Shown: positions 7,538 to 15,978 of the stretch, in pieces
Layout: every line of letters begins with the position of its first letter
How positions within the stretch are numbered: the first letter of the stretch is position 1
NCBI RefSeq assembly: GCF_000220565.1
Contig: NZ_AFPM01000031.1
Location: forward strand, 1 to 39,751
Direction: 5' to 3'
Length of the DNA: 39,751 nucleotides
Source: Oceanicola sp. S124
Lineage (GTDB): Bacteria > Pseudomonadota > Alphaproteobacteria > Rhodobacterales > Rhodobacteraceae
Position numbers and translations under genes: made by a program
The notes under the pieces: generated by a model
Database searches by the model: none
Seen by the model: the letters and a program-made list of their open reading frames with translations, nothing else
Told to the model about the DNA's origin: nothing

Positions 7538-9073
7538 ATGGCTGAACGTATCCTGATCCGCGCCCGCGAATATCATGACTCTGTCCGCCTGATGCGGGTC
7601 TCGGAAGCGATCCGTAAATCCCCCGGCGTCACCGAGGCCATGGTGATGATGGCGACGCCGAACAACAAGAAGATCCTTGGCAATGCCGGGCTGCTGTCGG
7701 GTGAGGCCGAGGCCGCAAGGGCGGACGATCTGATCATCGCGCTGATCGCCGATTGCGAGGCCAATGCCGCCACCGCGCTGGAACTGGCCGAGGACAGCCT
7801 GGCGCAGAAGCCCGGCGGTGCTGCAGGTGTCGCCCTGCCCCGCACTCTGGATGCGGCCCAGGCAGCCACCCCCGGCGCCAATGTCGTGGCGATCTCGGTG
7901 CCCGGCGAACATGCCTACCGCGAGGCCAAACGGGCGCTGGAACTGGGGCTGAACGTCTTCCTGTTCTCCGACAACGTCGCGCTTGAGGACGAGCGCCGGC
8001 TGAAGGAGCTGGCCGCTGAAAAGAACCGGCTGGTGATGGGCCCCGACTGCGGCACCGCGATCATCGGCGGCGCCTGCCTCGGCTTTGCCAACAAGGTGCG
8101 CCCCGGCAAGGTCGGCGTGATCGGCGCCTCGGGCACCGGCACGCAGGAGATCACGTCCCTGCTGGACTGGCTGGGCGCTGGCCTCAGCCATGCCATCGGC
8201 ACCGGGGGCCGCGACCTGAAGGCCGAGATCGGCGGCGCGACGATGTTGCAGGCGCTGGATCTGCTGGCCGCTGACCCGGGGACCGAGGTCATCGCGATCA
8301 CCTCGAAGCCGCCCTCGGCGGAAGTGGCCGAAAAGGTCGTCGCCGCCTGCCGCGCGGTGGGAAAACCTGTGGTGATCAACTTCCTTGGCCTTGGGCGCAC
8401 CGGCACCGAGGGCAACGTGACCTTCACCGATACGCTGGCCGAGACCGCTCTGGCTGCCGCCCGCCTGATCGGCGCCAATGACGAGTTGCCCGCCCTGTCG
8501 GAGGAAGAGGCCGAGACCTATCTGGCCGCCGCCAGGGCCAAGCGCACCGGCGGCCAAAAGTACCTGCGCGGGCTCTATGCCGGTGGGACGCTTTGCTACG
8601 AGGCCCTGCTGGGGCTGAAAGAGCTGAAAGTTCAGTCAAACCTGTCCGCAGGCGCCGGACCGCTGCCGGATCTGTTTACCTCGGTCGGTCACACGGTGAT
8701 CGACATGGGCGAGGATGACTATACCGACGGTCGCCCCCACCCGATGATCGACCCGGGCCTGCGCAACCAGCGCATCCTGAAAGAAGCCGCCGACCCGGAG
8801 GTCGCGCTGCTGCTGCTGGACCTGGTGATCGGCTACGCCGCCCATGAGGACCCCGCCGAGAGCCTGGCCCGGACTCTGACCGAGGCGCGCGCCAGCGCCG
8901 CCGAGGCGGGCCGCGAGTTGCCAGTGATCGTCACCATCTGCGGCACCGAAGCCGACCCGCAGGACCATGCCGCGCAGGTCGCCAGGCTGGAAACTGCGGA
9001 CATCCTGGTGACCCGTTCCAACGCCGAGGCCGTGCGCCTTGCCGCTGCCTACCTGGAGGACATCCATGGCTGA
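7538..9073 (+). CDS. fdrA: FdrA/AllF, large subunit of an oxamic-transcarbamylase-type enzyme
   Basis: A 511-aa protein of the FdrA family, which has a succinyl-CoA-synthetase-like fold. Visible motifs are MGPDCGT (167-173), GASGTGTQE (196-204) and GTGGRDL (221-227). In E. coli FdrA (AllF) with YlbE (AllG) and YlbF (AllH) forms oxamic transcarbamylase, which converts oxalurate and phosphate to oxamate and carbamoyl phosphate. E. coli FdrA is about 555 aa; this one stops earlier and its C-terminal segment is encoded by the overlapping next ORF. A GGAGG site precedes the ATG. The gene neighbourhood (two AllG, AllH, carbamate kinase) supports a carbamoyltransferase role; the exact ureido substrate is not shown by the sequence. 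Confidence 0.9.
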   Translation: MAERILIRAREYHDSVRLMRVSEAIRKSPGVTEAMVMMATPNNKKILGNAGLLSGEAEAARADDLIIALIADCEANAATALELAEDSLAQKPGGAAGVALPRTLDAAQAATPGANVVAISVPGEHAYREAKRALELGLNVFLFSDNVALEDERRLKELAAEKNRLVMGPDCGTAIIGGACLGFANKVRPGKVGVIGASGTGTQEITSLLDWLGAGLSHAIGTGGRDLKAEIGGATMLQALDLLAADPGTEVIAITSKPPSAEVAEKVVAACRAVGKPVVINFLGLGRTGTEGNVTFTDTLAETALAAARLIGANDELPALSEEEAETYLAAARAKRTGGQKYLRGLYAGGTLCYEALLGLKELKVQSNLSAGAGPLPDLFTSVGHTVIDMGEDDYTDGRPHPMIDPGLRNQRILKEAADPEVALLLLDLVIGYAAHEDPAESLARTLTEARASAAEAGRELPVIVTICGTEADPQDHAAQVARLETADILVTRSNAEAVRLAAAYLEDIHG

Positions 9074-9239
9074 AGCCCCGAACCCCCTGCTCTCTGCACC
9101 GCTCTCGGTGATCAACCTCGGCGCCGAGCTTTTCGCCGAGGCCCTGCGCCAGCAAGAGGTGCCCGTGGTGCAGGTCCAGTGGACCCCGCCCGCCGCGCAG
9201 GACGACGACCTGCTGGACCTCCTCGACACCCTGCTCTGA
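9066..9239 (+). CDS. FdrA C-terminal domain as a separate 57-aa protein
   Basis: This short ORF begins at an ATG inside the last codons of fdrA: the 8-bp ATGGCTGA (9066-9073) holds both the new start and the fdrA stop. Residues 15-43 (VINLGAELFAEALRQQ through VQWTPPA) resemble the tail I expect at the C-terminus of full-length FdrA proteins (an INVG...FAE..L...G.PVVH..W.PPA pattern, from memory). Together 511 plus 57 aa approximate one complete FdrA. Overlap and reading-frame change suggest translational coupling between two pieces of one enzyme. The acidic leucine-rich end (DDDLLDLLDTLL) is peculiar to this copy. A recent frameshift in an originally fused gene is the alternative. Confidence 0.75.
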   Translation: MAEAPNPLLSAPLSVINLGAELFAEALRQQEVPVVQVQWTPPAAQDDDLLDLLDTLL

Positions 9240-9254
9240 CGAAAGACCAAGACG

Positions 9255-10508
9255 ATGACCGACCTGAAGACCCGTATCGAAGAGGCCAACGGAAAAGCCT
9301 TCGACATCCTGCGCCAAGGCAAGCCGCAGATCGTGGACGTGGCGCCTGCCATCGAGGTGGTGCCCGGCATGAAACCCAACCTGATCCTGCATTCGGCCCC
9401 GGCCATCGCCTTTGCCGAGATGTGCGGCCCGCACAGGAACGGCGTCATCGGCGCCGCACTCTTCGAGGGGCTGGCGGCCACCGCCGAAGAGGCCGAAGCG
9501 AAGCTGCTGTCGGGCGAGATCGAGACCGCCCCCTGCCATCACCACGCCACCGTGGGCGCGGGCGCGGGCATCACCTCGGCCTCGACGCCGATGATGGTGA
9601 TCGAGAACACGACCTACGGAAATCGCGCCTATTCCTGTATCTCGGAAGGCGGCGGGCTGCGGCTGCTGAAGTGGGGCTGGTACGATCAGGGCGTCATCGA
9701 CACCCTGCGCTGGCAGGCGGATCACTTCGCGCCGGTGCTGAAGGCCGCGCTGGCCGCCTCGGGCCCCATCGACCTGAAGAACATCATCTCGCGCGCCGTC
9801 GAGATGGGCGATGAATGCCACAACCGCTCGGTCGCCTCGACCTTCCTGTTCCTGAAGGAGCTTTACCCGCATCTGGCGGCGATGGAGCTGACCGAGGACG
9901 TGCGCGCCTCGATCAAGTTCCTGGTGGAAAGCGAGCACTTCCTGCTGCACGCCATCATGGCGGGGGCCAAGTCGATGCTGATGCCCGCCGAGGGGACCGA
10001 GTATTCCACCATGGTCACCGCCATGGCGCGCAACGGGGTGGATTTCGGCATCAAGGTTTCGGGCCTTGGCGATCAGTGGTTCACCGCACCGGCGAACGAC
10101 GTGAAGGGCCTCTTCTTCCGCGCCGAATGGGGCTACGAGGACGCCGCGCCGGATCTGGGCGACAGCTCGATCACGGAAACCGTGGGTCTGGGCGGCTTCA
10201 TCCAGCCCTGCGCGCCGACGGTGACGCAATACGTGGACGGCTCGCTGGCCGAGGCGATTGCCAATACCAACGAGATGTTCGAGATCTGCATCGGCACCAA
10301 CCCCGATGTGCGCATCCCGGCGATGGACTTTGCCCCGGCGCCCCTGGGGATCGACATCCGCAAGGTGGTGAAGACCGGCATCACGCCGCATATCGACACC
10401 GCGATCACCCACAAGGACGGCGGTCTGATCGGTGCGGGCGAAGTCCGCGCGCCCATCGGCTGCTTCCAGAAGGCGCTGAAGGCTTTCGGCGAGAAGGTCC
10501 AGGGCTGA
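9255..10508 (+). CDS. allG: AllG-type DUF1116 protein, paralogue 1
   Basis: A 417-aa cytoplasmic DUF1116 protein (YlbE/AllG family), a subunit of oxamic transcarbamylase. Conserved blocks are MCGPHRNG at 56, APCHHHATVGAGAGITSAS at 92-110, MGDECHNR at 184-191, ARNGVDFGIKVSGLGDQW from 258 and GDSSITETVGLGG near 302. It is followed after a single base by a second, full-length paralogue, a duplication not seen in the E. coli allFGHK cluster. This copy carries HHHAT in the first glycine-rich motif where the other has HDYNAT, so the two may differ in catalytic role. Its ribosome site is weak (GAAAGA), compatible with translation coupled to the upstream small ORF. Confidence 0.88.
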   Translation: MTDLKTRIEEANGKAFDILRQGKPQIVDVAPAIEVVPGMKPNLILHSAPAIAFAEMCGPHRNGVIGAALFEGLAATAEEAEAKLLSGEIETAPCHHHATVGAGAGITSASTPMMVIENTTYGNRAYSCISEGGGLRLLKWGWYDQGVIDTLRWQADHFAPVLKAALAASGPIDLKNIISRAVEMGDECHNRSVASTFLFLKELYPHLAAMELTEDVRASIKFLVESEHFLLHAIMAGAKSMLMPAEGTEYSTMVTAMARNGVDFGIKVSGLGDQWFTAPANDVKGLFFRAEWGYEDAAPDLGDSSITETVGLGGFIQPCAPTVTQYVDGSLAEAIANTNEMFEICIGTNPDVRIPAMDFAPAPLGIDIRKVVKTGITPHIDTAITHKDGGLIGAGEVRAPIGCFQKALKAFGEKVQG

Positions 10509-10509
10509 A

Positions 10510-11775
10510 ATGTCTGACCTTTCCGAAAAGATCGCATCCGCCAATGCCGAGGCCTTCGGGCGTCTGCGCTCAGCCAATCCGGTCTGGGTCGACGTACAGC
10601 TGGCCATCGACTGCCTGCCGGGGATGACCCGCGAAACCGTGCTGCACGCCGGGCCGCCGATTGCCTGGGTGGACATGTGCGGCCCGCAGAAGATGGGCGT
10701 GGTGCAGGCCGTGCTGCACGAAGGCCTGGCCACCGACGAGGCCGAAGCCGAGGCACGCATCCTGGCCGGGGAGATCACCGTGGCGCCCTGCCACGACTAC
10801 AACGCCACGGGCGGCATGGCGGGGATCACCTCGGCCAGCGCGCCCATAGCCGTGGTGCGCGACGAGGTGAACGGCGTCACCGGCCATTCACAGCTGTTCC
10901 AGGGCCCGGCCTCGGGCCTGCAGGACCGCGACCTCTACAACCAGGAGGCCCGCAAGCGCTGGACCTGGCTGACCGAAGTCCTCGGCCCGGTGCTGGGCGC
11001 TGCCGTGCGCCATACCGGCGGCATTCCGGTGAAGCCGATGATCGGTCGGGCGCTGCAGATGGGCGACGAATGCCATAACCGCAACTCCGGCGGCTCGGCG
11101 CTGCTGCTGACGCAGCTGATGCTGCCGCTCTGCGAGACCTGCGACGACCCGGACCTGCTGCAACAGGCGCTGGCCTACCTGATCGAGAACGAGCAGTTCT
11201 CTCTGGTGCTGTCGATGGCCGCGGGCAAGGCCATGGCCGAGGCGATGAAGGGGGTCGAGCATTCGACCATCGTCACCACGCTCTGCCGCAACGGGGTCAA
11301 CTTCGGGATCAAGGTTTCCGGCCTTGGCGAACAGTGGTTCACCGCGCCTGCGAACCGGATCGAGGGGCTCTATTTCAGCTCTGAATACAGCGACGCCGAT
11401 GCGGTGCCCGACATCGGCGACAGCGCGATCATGGAGACCGTGGGCCTGGGCGGGCACGCGCAGGCGGCAGCGCCCGTGTTGCAGCAGTTCGTCGGCGGCT
11501 CCTTCGCCCGGGCCTGTGGCCTGATGCGCGACATGGGCGAGATCTGCCAGGGCGAGCTGACCGAGTTCAAGGTGCCCAACATGGACTTCGCCGGTGTCCC
11601 CGCCGGAATCGACATCCGCAAGGTGGTGAAGACCCAGATCACCCCGGTGATCGACACCGCCATCGCCCACAGGAAGGGTGGCGTCATCGGCGCGGGCCAG
11701 ACCCGGGCGCCGCTGGCCGCCTTCGAACAGGCGCTGCGCGCCTTCGGCGCCGCCTACGCCGGGCCGCGCCCATGA
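10510..11775 (+). CDS. allG: AllG-type DUF1116 protein, paralogue 2
   Basis: A 421-aa second DUF1116 protein, colinear with its neighbour: MCGPQKMG at 56, APCHDYNATGGMAGITSAS from 92, MGDECHNR at 184-191, CRNGVNFGIKVSGLGEQW in the middle and GDSAIMETVGLGG near 305. The C-terminal GIDIRKVVKT...IDTAI.H..GG.IGAG block is nearly the same in both copies. The sequences elsewhere diverge substantially, so this is an old duplication and both copies look intact, arguing for a hetero-oligomer or two substrates. It starts two bases after the previous stop and overlaps the following ATPase gene by ATGA. Confidence 0.88.
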   Translation: MSDLSEKIASANAEAFGRLRSANPVWVDVQLAIDCLPGMTRETVLHAGPPIAWVDMCGPQKMGVVQAVLHEGLATDEAEAEARILAGEITVAPCHDYNATGGMAGITSASAPIAVVRDEVNGVTGHSQLFQGPASGLQDRDLYNQEARKRWTWLTEVLGPVLGAAVRHTGGIPVKPMIGRALQMGDECHNRNSGGSALLLTQLMLPLCETCDDPDLLQQALAYLIENEQFSLVLSMAAGKAMAEAMKGVEHSTIVTTLCRNGVNFGIKVSGLGEQWFTAPANRIEGLYFSSEYSDADAVPDIGDSAIMETVGLGGHAQAAAPVLQQFVGGSFARACGLMRDMGEICQGELTEFKVPNMDFAGVPAGIDIRKVVKTQITPVIDTAIAHRKGGVIGAGQTRAPLAAFEQALRAFGAAYAGPRP

Positions 11776-12761
11776 CCGGCCCGCTGCTCTCCCTCAGGGA
11801 TCTGAACGTGTCCTTCGGCCAGGGCCGCAGCGCAGTCCACGCGGTGCGCAACCTCTCCTTCGACGTGGCGCGCGGAGAGATCGTGGCCATCGTCGGCGAG
11901 AGCGGCTCGGGCAAGTCGAACGCCGTCCTGGGGCTGCTGGACCTTGTGCGCGCACCGGGGCGGCGCAGCGTCGGCCAGCTGGTCTTCGACGGCGAGGACC
12001 TGACCGGCTACGGGCCGCGCCAGATGCGTCGCATCCGGGGCCGCCGCATCGCCATGATCTTCCAGGATCCGATGACGGCGCTGAACCCGCTGCTCTCGGT
12101 CGGGCGGCAGATGGTCGACCTGGGGCGGCAGCACCTAGGGCTCAGCCGCAAGGCCGCCTGGGCGCGCGGCATCGAGGTGCTGGAAACCGTCGGCATCACC
12201 GCCGCCGAGGCCCGCATGAAGGCCTATCCGCACCAGCTTTCGGGCGGCATCCGTCAGCGGGTGATGATCGCCATGGCGCTGATCTGCGAGCCCGAGCTGC
12301 TGATCGCGGACGAGCCGACGACGGCGCTGGACGTGACCATCCAGGCACAGATCATCGAGCTGGTGAAGGACCTTCAGGCCCGGCTTGGCCTGTCGATCAT
12401 CTGGATCACCCATGACCTCGGCGTGGTCGCCGCGCTGGCCGACCGGGTGATCGTCATGTACTCGGGCACCCAGATCGAGGAGGGCCCGGCAGAGGCGCTC
12501 TTCAACCGCACCGGCCATCCCTACACAGAGGCCCTGCTGGCCTCGATGCCGCGCGTCGACCAGGCCCCGGACGGCGCGCTGCGCACCCTGCCGCAGGGCC
12601 AGCGCGAGGCCCCGGATGGCTGCCTGTTCCGCGCCCGTTGCAGCTATGCCGAGCCGCAATGCGCGGCCGACCGTCCGGCGCTGGACAGCCTTGCGCCCGG
12701 CCATCGCGCCGCCTGTTTCCGCCCCGATCGCCAGAGGCAAGGAGCCCCCTCCCATGGCTGA
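11772..12761 (+). CDS. Peptide/nickel-type ABC transporter ATPase (DppD-like)
   Basis: A 329-aa nucleotide-binding subunit of a DppD/OppD-type importer. Walker A is GESGSGKS (42-49), the Q-loop QDP at 98-100, the signature LSGGIRQR (156-163), Walker [10 protein letters not shown] ends at 187, and the C-terminal oligopeptide-transporter extension contains the Cys-bearing [12 protein letters not shown] segment that in this family can carry an Fe-S cluster. The residue after the Walker A Ser is Asn (GKSN), an uncommon but tolerable variant. No permease is in this operon, so it probably serves the permeases encoded at 18235-20038. It overlaps allG by 4 bases and the next ATPase gene by 8. Confidence 0.93.
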   Translation: MTGPLLSLRDLNVSFGQGRSAVHAVRNLSFDVARGEIVAIVGESGSGKSNAVLGLLDLVRAPGRRSVGQLVFDGEDLTGYGPRQMRRIRGRRIAMIFQDPMTALNPLLSVGRQMVDLGRQHLGLSRKAAWARGIEVLETVGITAAEARMKAYPHQLSGGIRQRVMIAMALICEPELLIADEPTTALDVTIQAQIIELVKDLQARLGLSIIWITHDLGVVAALADRVIVMYSGTQIEEGPAEALFNRTGHPYTEALLASMPRVDQAPDGALRTLPQGQREAPDGCLFRARCSYAEPQCAADRPALDSLAPGHRAACFRPDRQRQGAPSHG

Positions 12762-13752
12762 GCAAGAGCTGATCTTCGTCCAGGACCTGGACGTGCATTT
12801 CGACATCGGCCGCGAAGGCTTCGGCAAGTCCTCCGCGCGCAAGGTGCGGGCGGTGGACGGGCTGACCCTGAAGATCCGTCCCGGCGAGACCATGGGCCTT
12901 GTCGGCGAATCCGGCTGCGGCAAGTCCACGGCGGGCCGCGCCATCCTGCGGCTGGTCGATCCGACCCGCGGCCGGGTGATGTTCGACGGGCAGGACCTGT
13001 CGGCGCTCGGGCCGCGCGGGCTGCGCCAGATGCGCAAGCGGATGCAGATCGTGCACCAGGATCCCTATGCGTCGCTCAATCCGCGCATGAAGGTGAAGGA
13101 CATCGTGGGCGAAAGCCTGATCGTGCACGGCCTGGCGAAAGGCCGCGCCGTCGCGCCCCGCGTCGCCGCCCTGCTGGAAACCGTCGGCCTTGGCACCGAG
13201 GCGATGGAGCGCTACCCGCACGAGTTCTCGGGCGGGCAGCGCCAGCGCGTCGGCATCGCCCGCGCCCTCGCTGTCGAGCCCGACTTCATCGTGCTGGACG
13301 AGAGCATCTCGGCGCTGGATGTCTCGATCCAGGCGCAGATCATCAACCTGCTGAAGGACCTTCAGCGCGACACCGGGGTGACCTACCTGTTCATCTCGCA
13401 TGACATGGCCGTGGTGCGGCACATGTCGGACCGGGTGGCGGTGATGTACCTCGGCGCGGTGGTCGAGATGGGCCCCTCGGAAAGCCTCTACGCCAGCCCG
13501 CGCCATCCCTATACCCGCGCCCTGCTGAAGTCGGTTCCGGTGCCGCAGGTCACGGCGGCGGGCAAGCCGACGCTGGAAGGGATCAAGGGAGAGCTGGCCA
13601 GCCCGATGGAGGTTCACAAGGGCTGCCGGTTCTGCAACCGCTGCCCGCTGGTGCAGGATATCTGCCGCCAGTCGCCCCCGACCCTGGATGTCGTGACACC
13701 GGGCCATTTCGCCGCCTGCCACTTCTCGGACCGGCTGGCCACGGCGGCCTGA
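12754..13752 (+). CDS. Peptide/nickel-type ABC transporter ATPase (DppF-like)
   Basis: A 332-aa partner ATPase. Walker A is GESGCGKST (51-59), Q-loop HQDP near 101-104, signature FSGGQRQR (158-165), Walker B IVLDESISALD (179-189), and a C-terminal Cys-rich tail (GCRFCNRCPLVQDIC) is typical of the DppF/OppF branch. The start used lies in an 8-bp ATGGCTGA overlap with the upstream ATPase, exactly as at the fdrA junction; an in-frame upstream ATG would give a 46-residue non-homologous extension and was not used. It is the last gene of the plus-strand operon, followed by a hairpin that separates it from the convergent regulator gene. Confidence 0.93.
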   Translation: MAEQELIFVQDLDVHFDIGREGFGKSSARKVRAVDGLTLKIRPGETMGLVGESGCGKSTAGRAILRLVDPTRGRVMFDGQDLSALGPRGLRQMRKRMQIVHQDPYASLNPRMKVKDIVGESLIVHGLAKGRAVAPRVAALLETVGLGTEAMERYPHEFSGGQRQRVGIARALAVEPDFIVLDESISALDVSIQAQIINLLKDLQRDTGVTYLFISHDMAVVRHMSDRVAVMYLGAVVEMGPSESLYASPRHPYTRALLKSVPVPQVTAAGKPTLEGIKGELASPMEVHKGCRFCNRCPLVQDICRQSPPTLDVVTPGHFAACHFSDRLATAA

Positions 13753-13798
13753 GCCGCCCGCCGCCCCCCCGGCAACATGGCCTGAAGTGTTCCCGGAC

Positions 13799-13834
13799 GA
13801 CGGGGGCTTTCGCTGGGTCCCGACAGCCCCCGTC
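13799..13834. terminator. Hairpin between the convergent ATPase and IclR genes
   Basis: GACGGGGGCT (13799-13808) pairs with AGCCCCCGTC (13825-13834), a perfect 10-bp stem with a 16-nt loop, 10 bp from the regulator stop codon and 46 bp from the ATPase stop. There is no U-tract on either side, so it may act as a bidirectional terminator or a transcript-end stabiliser. Confidence 0.5.
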
Positions 13835-13843
13835 AAGCCTGCA

Positions 13844-14668
13844 TCAGGTCAGCGTGCGGCCGATCTCGGCCGCCGCTTCCTTCATCTCGGGCAGCGCCTC
13901 GTCCAGCAGCCGCTCGAGCGAGACGATCGAGGTGAAGGTATAGGTGTTGAAGCTGGCCACCACCTCTCCCTTCGCGCCGAGGATCGGCACGGCCAGAGAG
14001 CGCACGCCGACCGCCATCTCCTGGTCGACAAGCGCATGGCCCTGCTGCCGGATGCGCGCCAGCTCGTTGCGCAGGTCGGCGATCGAGGTCAGCGCGGTCT
14101 CGGTCGCCGCCACCAGCCGCACTTCGGCCAGCAGCGCCTCGCGCGCCGGTTCGTCGAGATTGGCAAGGATGCTGCGCCCGGCCGAGGAATAGCCTAGCGG
14201 GAAGCGCCGCCCGATGGTCAGCGCGGGCGAGAGCAGGTCGTCGGTATTGGCCGAGGCCACGTGCACGATGTGATCGCCATCCAGCACCCCGAGCGCCATG
14301 GGAAAGCCGGTGCGGTCACGGATCCTGTCAAGGTAGAACTGCGCCTTGTCGGCCAGCGGCATCGAGGACAGGTAGGCATAGCCGAGGTCCATCACCTTGG
14401 GCGTCAGCCGGAACAGCCGCCCGGTCTGCGACACGAACCCCAGAGAGGCCAGCGTCAGCAGGTAGCGCCGGGCGCCCGCGCGATCCATGCCGGTCTTCTC
14501 GGCGACCTGCGTCAGGGTCATCTCGGGGTCGGACTTGTCGAAGGCCATGATGATGCTCAGCCCATGGACAAGCGAGCCGACAAGCGGCTTGGTCCGGGCC
14601 TCCTTCGGCTGGGCTGCTGCGGTCCTGGTGCCAGCGGTCTGGTCGTCGTCGGTCTGGGTCACGGCCAT
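13844..14668 (-). CDS. IclR-family transcriptional regulator
   Basis: A 274-aa regulator: winged helix-turn-helix at residues 31-93 (LVHGLSIIMAF, then MTLTQVAEKTGMDRAGARRYLLTLASLGFV) and a GAF-like effector domain from about 100 to the end, of the PcaR/PobR-like branch that senses aromatic or carboxylic acids. The N-terminal 30 residues are low-complexity. The ATG with an AAGAAAGAG site is preferred; the open frame continues upstream without homology. It sits between the two halves of module 1, divergent from the carbamate kinase gene, so it is the likely local regulator. Near-identical 15-bp sites occur before both long operons, and weaker ones before the kinase gene. Confidence 0.9.
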   Translation of the reverse strand: MAVTQTDDDQTAGTRTAAAQPKEARTKPLVGSLVHGLSIIMAFDKSDPEMTLTQVAEKTGMDRAGARRYLLTLASLGFVSQTGRLFRLTPKVMDLGYAYLSSMPLADKAQFYLDRIRDRTGFPMALGVLDGDHIVHVASANTDDLLSPALTIGRRFPLGYSSAGRSILANLDEPAREALLAEVRLVAATETALTSIADLRNELARIRQQGHALVDQEMAVGVRSLAVPILGAKGEVVASFNTYTFTSIVSLERLLDEALPEMKEAAAEIGRTLT

Positions 14669-15054
14669 CAATCTCTTTCTTCGGGGCGGCACGGCTGAGC
14701 CGGCCGGTCTTGGGCGACCCGGCCCTGCCCTGGCTGCCGAAGCTCTGGTCAGGGACCGGGATACGCGAAACAAAGGCCTTTTCGCAAGGCGCCAGCGGCG
14801 GACGCGCGGGCCACGGCAGCCCCCGTCGGGCGACATGCCGAAAGAACGCCCGTCCGAGCCGTCGCGCGGCTGGGAGCGCCCCCTCAGGCCCCTGCGGCGC
14901 CCGCCCCTCCCCGGGCGGCGCCGACAGCGCCTGCGGACCGGGCAGCCCCCCTGATTCACGCATCCCGGCAGGGATAGCATGTTGCACATAGAAAACTAGT
15001 GTGCATCATGTGAACATAGCGGCGGGGTGGCATTCCCCGCCGGATGAGGAAGAA
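14669..15054. other. Divergent control region between the IclR and carbamate kinase genes
   Basis: About 386 bp without a convincing gene. The first 280 bp are very GC-rich with only compositional open frames. The last 80 bp are AT-richer and hold the candidate operator half-sites at 14981-15015 and the GAGGAAG ribosome site of the kinase gene. Confidence 0.6.
14981..15015. promoter_or_regulatory. Possible tandem IclR sites before the carbamate kinase gene
   Basis: Two weaker matches to the GTTCATATTGnnAAC pattern (read on the minus strand) lie here: 14981-14996 (starting GTTGCACATAG and ending AAAAC) and 15001-15015 (GTGCATCATGTGAAC). Each agrees at about 9-10 positions with the stronger sites at 5980 and 21718, so they are suggestive only. 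Confidence 0.35.
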
Positions 15055-15978
15055 ATGAGACTTGTCGTAGCCCTGGGCGGCAATGCGCTGCAACAGCGCA
15101 ATGAACCGCTGACCCTGGCCACCCAATGGACCAACGCCCGCATCGCCGCCAGGGCGCTGGAACCCGTGGCGCGCAACCATCAGCTTATCCTGACCCATGG
15201 CAACGGGCCACAGGTCGGACTGCTGGCGATGCAGGCGCAAAGCTTCGACGGGGCCGAGCCCTACAGCTTCGACCTGATGGGCGCCGCGACCGGCGGCATG
15301 ATCGGCTTCATTCTGGAGCAGGAGCTGGGCAACCTGCTGGGCTACGACGTGCCGATTGCCACCCTGCTGACCCGCATCGAGGTCGATGCCCGGGATCCCG
15401 AGTTCTCTGACCCCAGCAAGTTCGTCGGCCCCGGCTTCGACAGGCCCGAGGCCGACCGGCTGGCAGCGGCCCATGGCTGGACCTTCCGCGAGGACGGCGC
15501 CAGGTGGCGCCGCGTGGTGCCCTCTCCGCAGCCGCAGCGCATCCTCTGGCACCGGCCGATCCGCTGGCTGCTGGAACAGAACGCCGTGGTGATCTGCGGC
15601 GGCGGTGGCGGCATCCCTGTCGTGCAGCAGGCCGACGGGCGCCTTGAAGGGGTCGAGGCGGTGATCGACAAGGACCGCGCCTCGTCGCTGCTGGCGCGGC
15701 GCATTCCGGCGGATCTCTTCGTCATCGCCACCGATGTGCCCGGCGTCTACGAGAACTGGGGCACCCCCGAGCAGCGGCTGGTGCCCGAATTGCACGCGGA
15801 CGAACTGGAAGGCTCGGCCTTCTCGCGCGGGTCGATGGGGCCGAAGGTGGAAGCCGCGCTGCGCTTCGTGCGCGAGACCGGCAAGCCCGCCGTCATCGGC
15901 GCGCTGGACCAGATCGGCGAGATCGTCGAGGGTCGTGCCGGCACCCGGGTGCTGCCCGGGCGTCGGGCGGTGGCCTGA
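15055..15978 (+). CDS. arcC: Carbamate kinase
   Basis: A 307-aa amino-acid-kinase-fold enzyme that converts carbamoyl phosphate and ADP into ATP, CO2 and ammonia. The N-terminal VVALGGNAL (4-12), THGNGPQVG near 51, the VICGGGGGIP glycine cluster, IDKDRASSLLA and the C-terminal GSMGPKVEAALRF are all family hallmarks. The GTG at 15001 is also in frame but precedes the conserved start and lies inside the putative operator; the ATG with GAGGAAG is preferred. No arginine deiminase or ornithine carbamoyltransferase is near, so the kinase is best explained as the AllK partner of the FdrA/AllG/AllH carbamoyltransferase, as in the E. coli allantoin pathway. Confidence 0.93.
   Translation: MRLVVALGGNALQQRNEPLTLATQWTNARIAARALEPVARNHQLILTHGNGPQVGLLAMQAQSFDGAEPYSFDLMGAATGGMIGFILEQELGNLLGYDVPIATLLTRIEVDARDPEFSDPSKFVGPGFDRPEADRLAAAHGWTFREDGARWRRVVPSPQPQRILWHRPIRWLLEQNAVVICGGGGGIPVVQQADGRLEGVEAVIDKDRASSLLARRIPADLFVIATDVPGVYENWGTPEQRLVPELHADELEGSAFSRGSMGPKVEAALRFVRETGKPAVIGALDQIGEIVEGRAGTRVLPGRRAVA

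Noticed and set aside
5825..8557. A 910-codon minus-strand frame across the binding-protein and fdrA genes
   Set aside because: It is antisense to two well-supported genes and lacks any recognisable motif.
9066..9073. Programmed ribosomal frameshifting at the end of fdrA
   Set aside because: The overlap has a proper ATG and no slippery heptamer such as a run of A or T; the same ATGGCTGA overlap joins the two ATPase genes, so ordinary translational coupling explains it.
13844..14989. Longer 381-aa form of the IclR protein
   Set aside because: The extra 107 residues are low-complexity Arg/Gly/Pro sequence from the GC-rich spacer, and the shorter form has standard IclR length.
15001..15054. 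GTG start at 15001 for the carbamate kinase
   Set aside because: It lies in the putative operator, lacks a ribosome site and adds non-conserved residues; the ATG at 15055 has GAGGAAG upstream and begins the conserved VVALGG strand.
15055..15978. Arginine deiminase pathway from the presence of carbamate kinase
   Set aside because: No arginine deiminase, ornithine carbamoyltransferase or arginine/ornithine antiporter gene is present; AllH follows directly, which points to the oxamic-transcarbamylase context.
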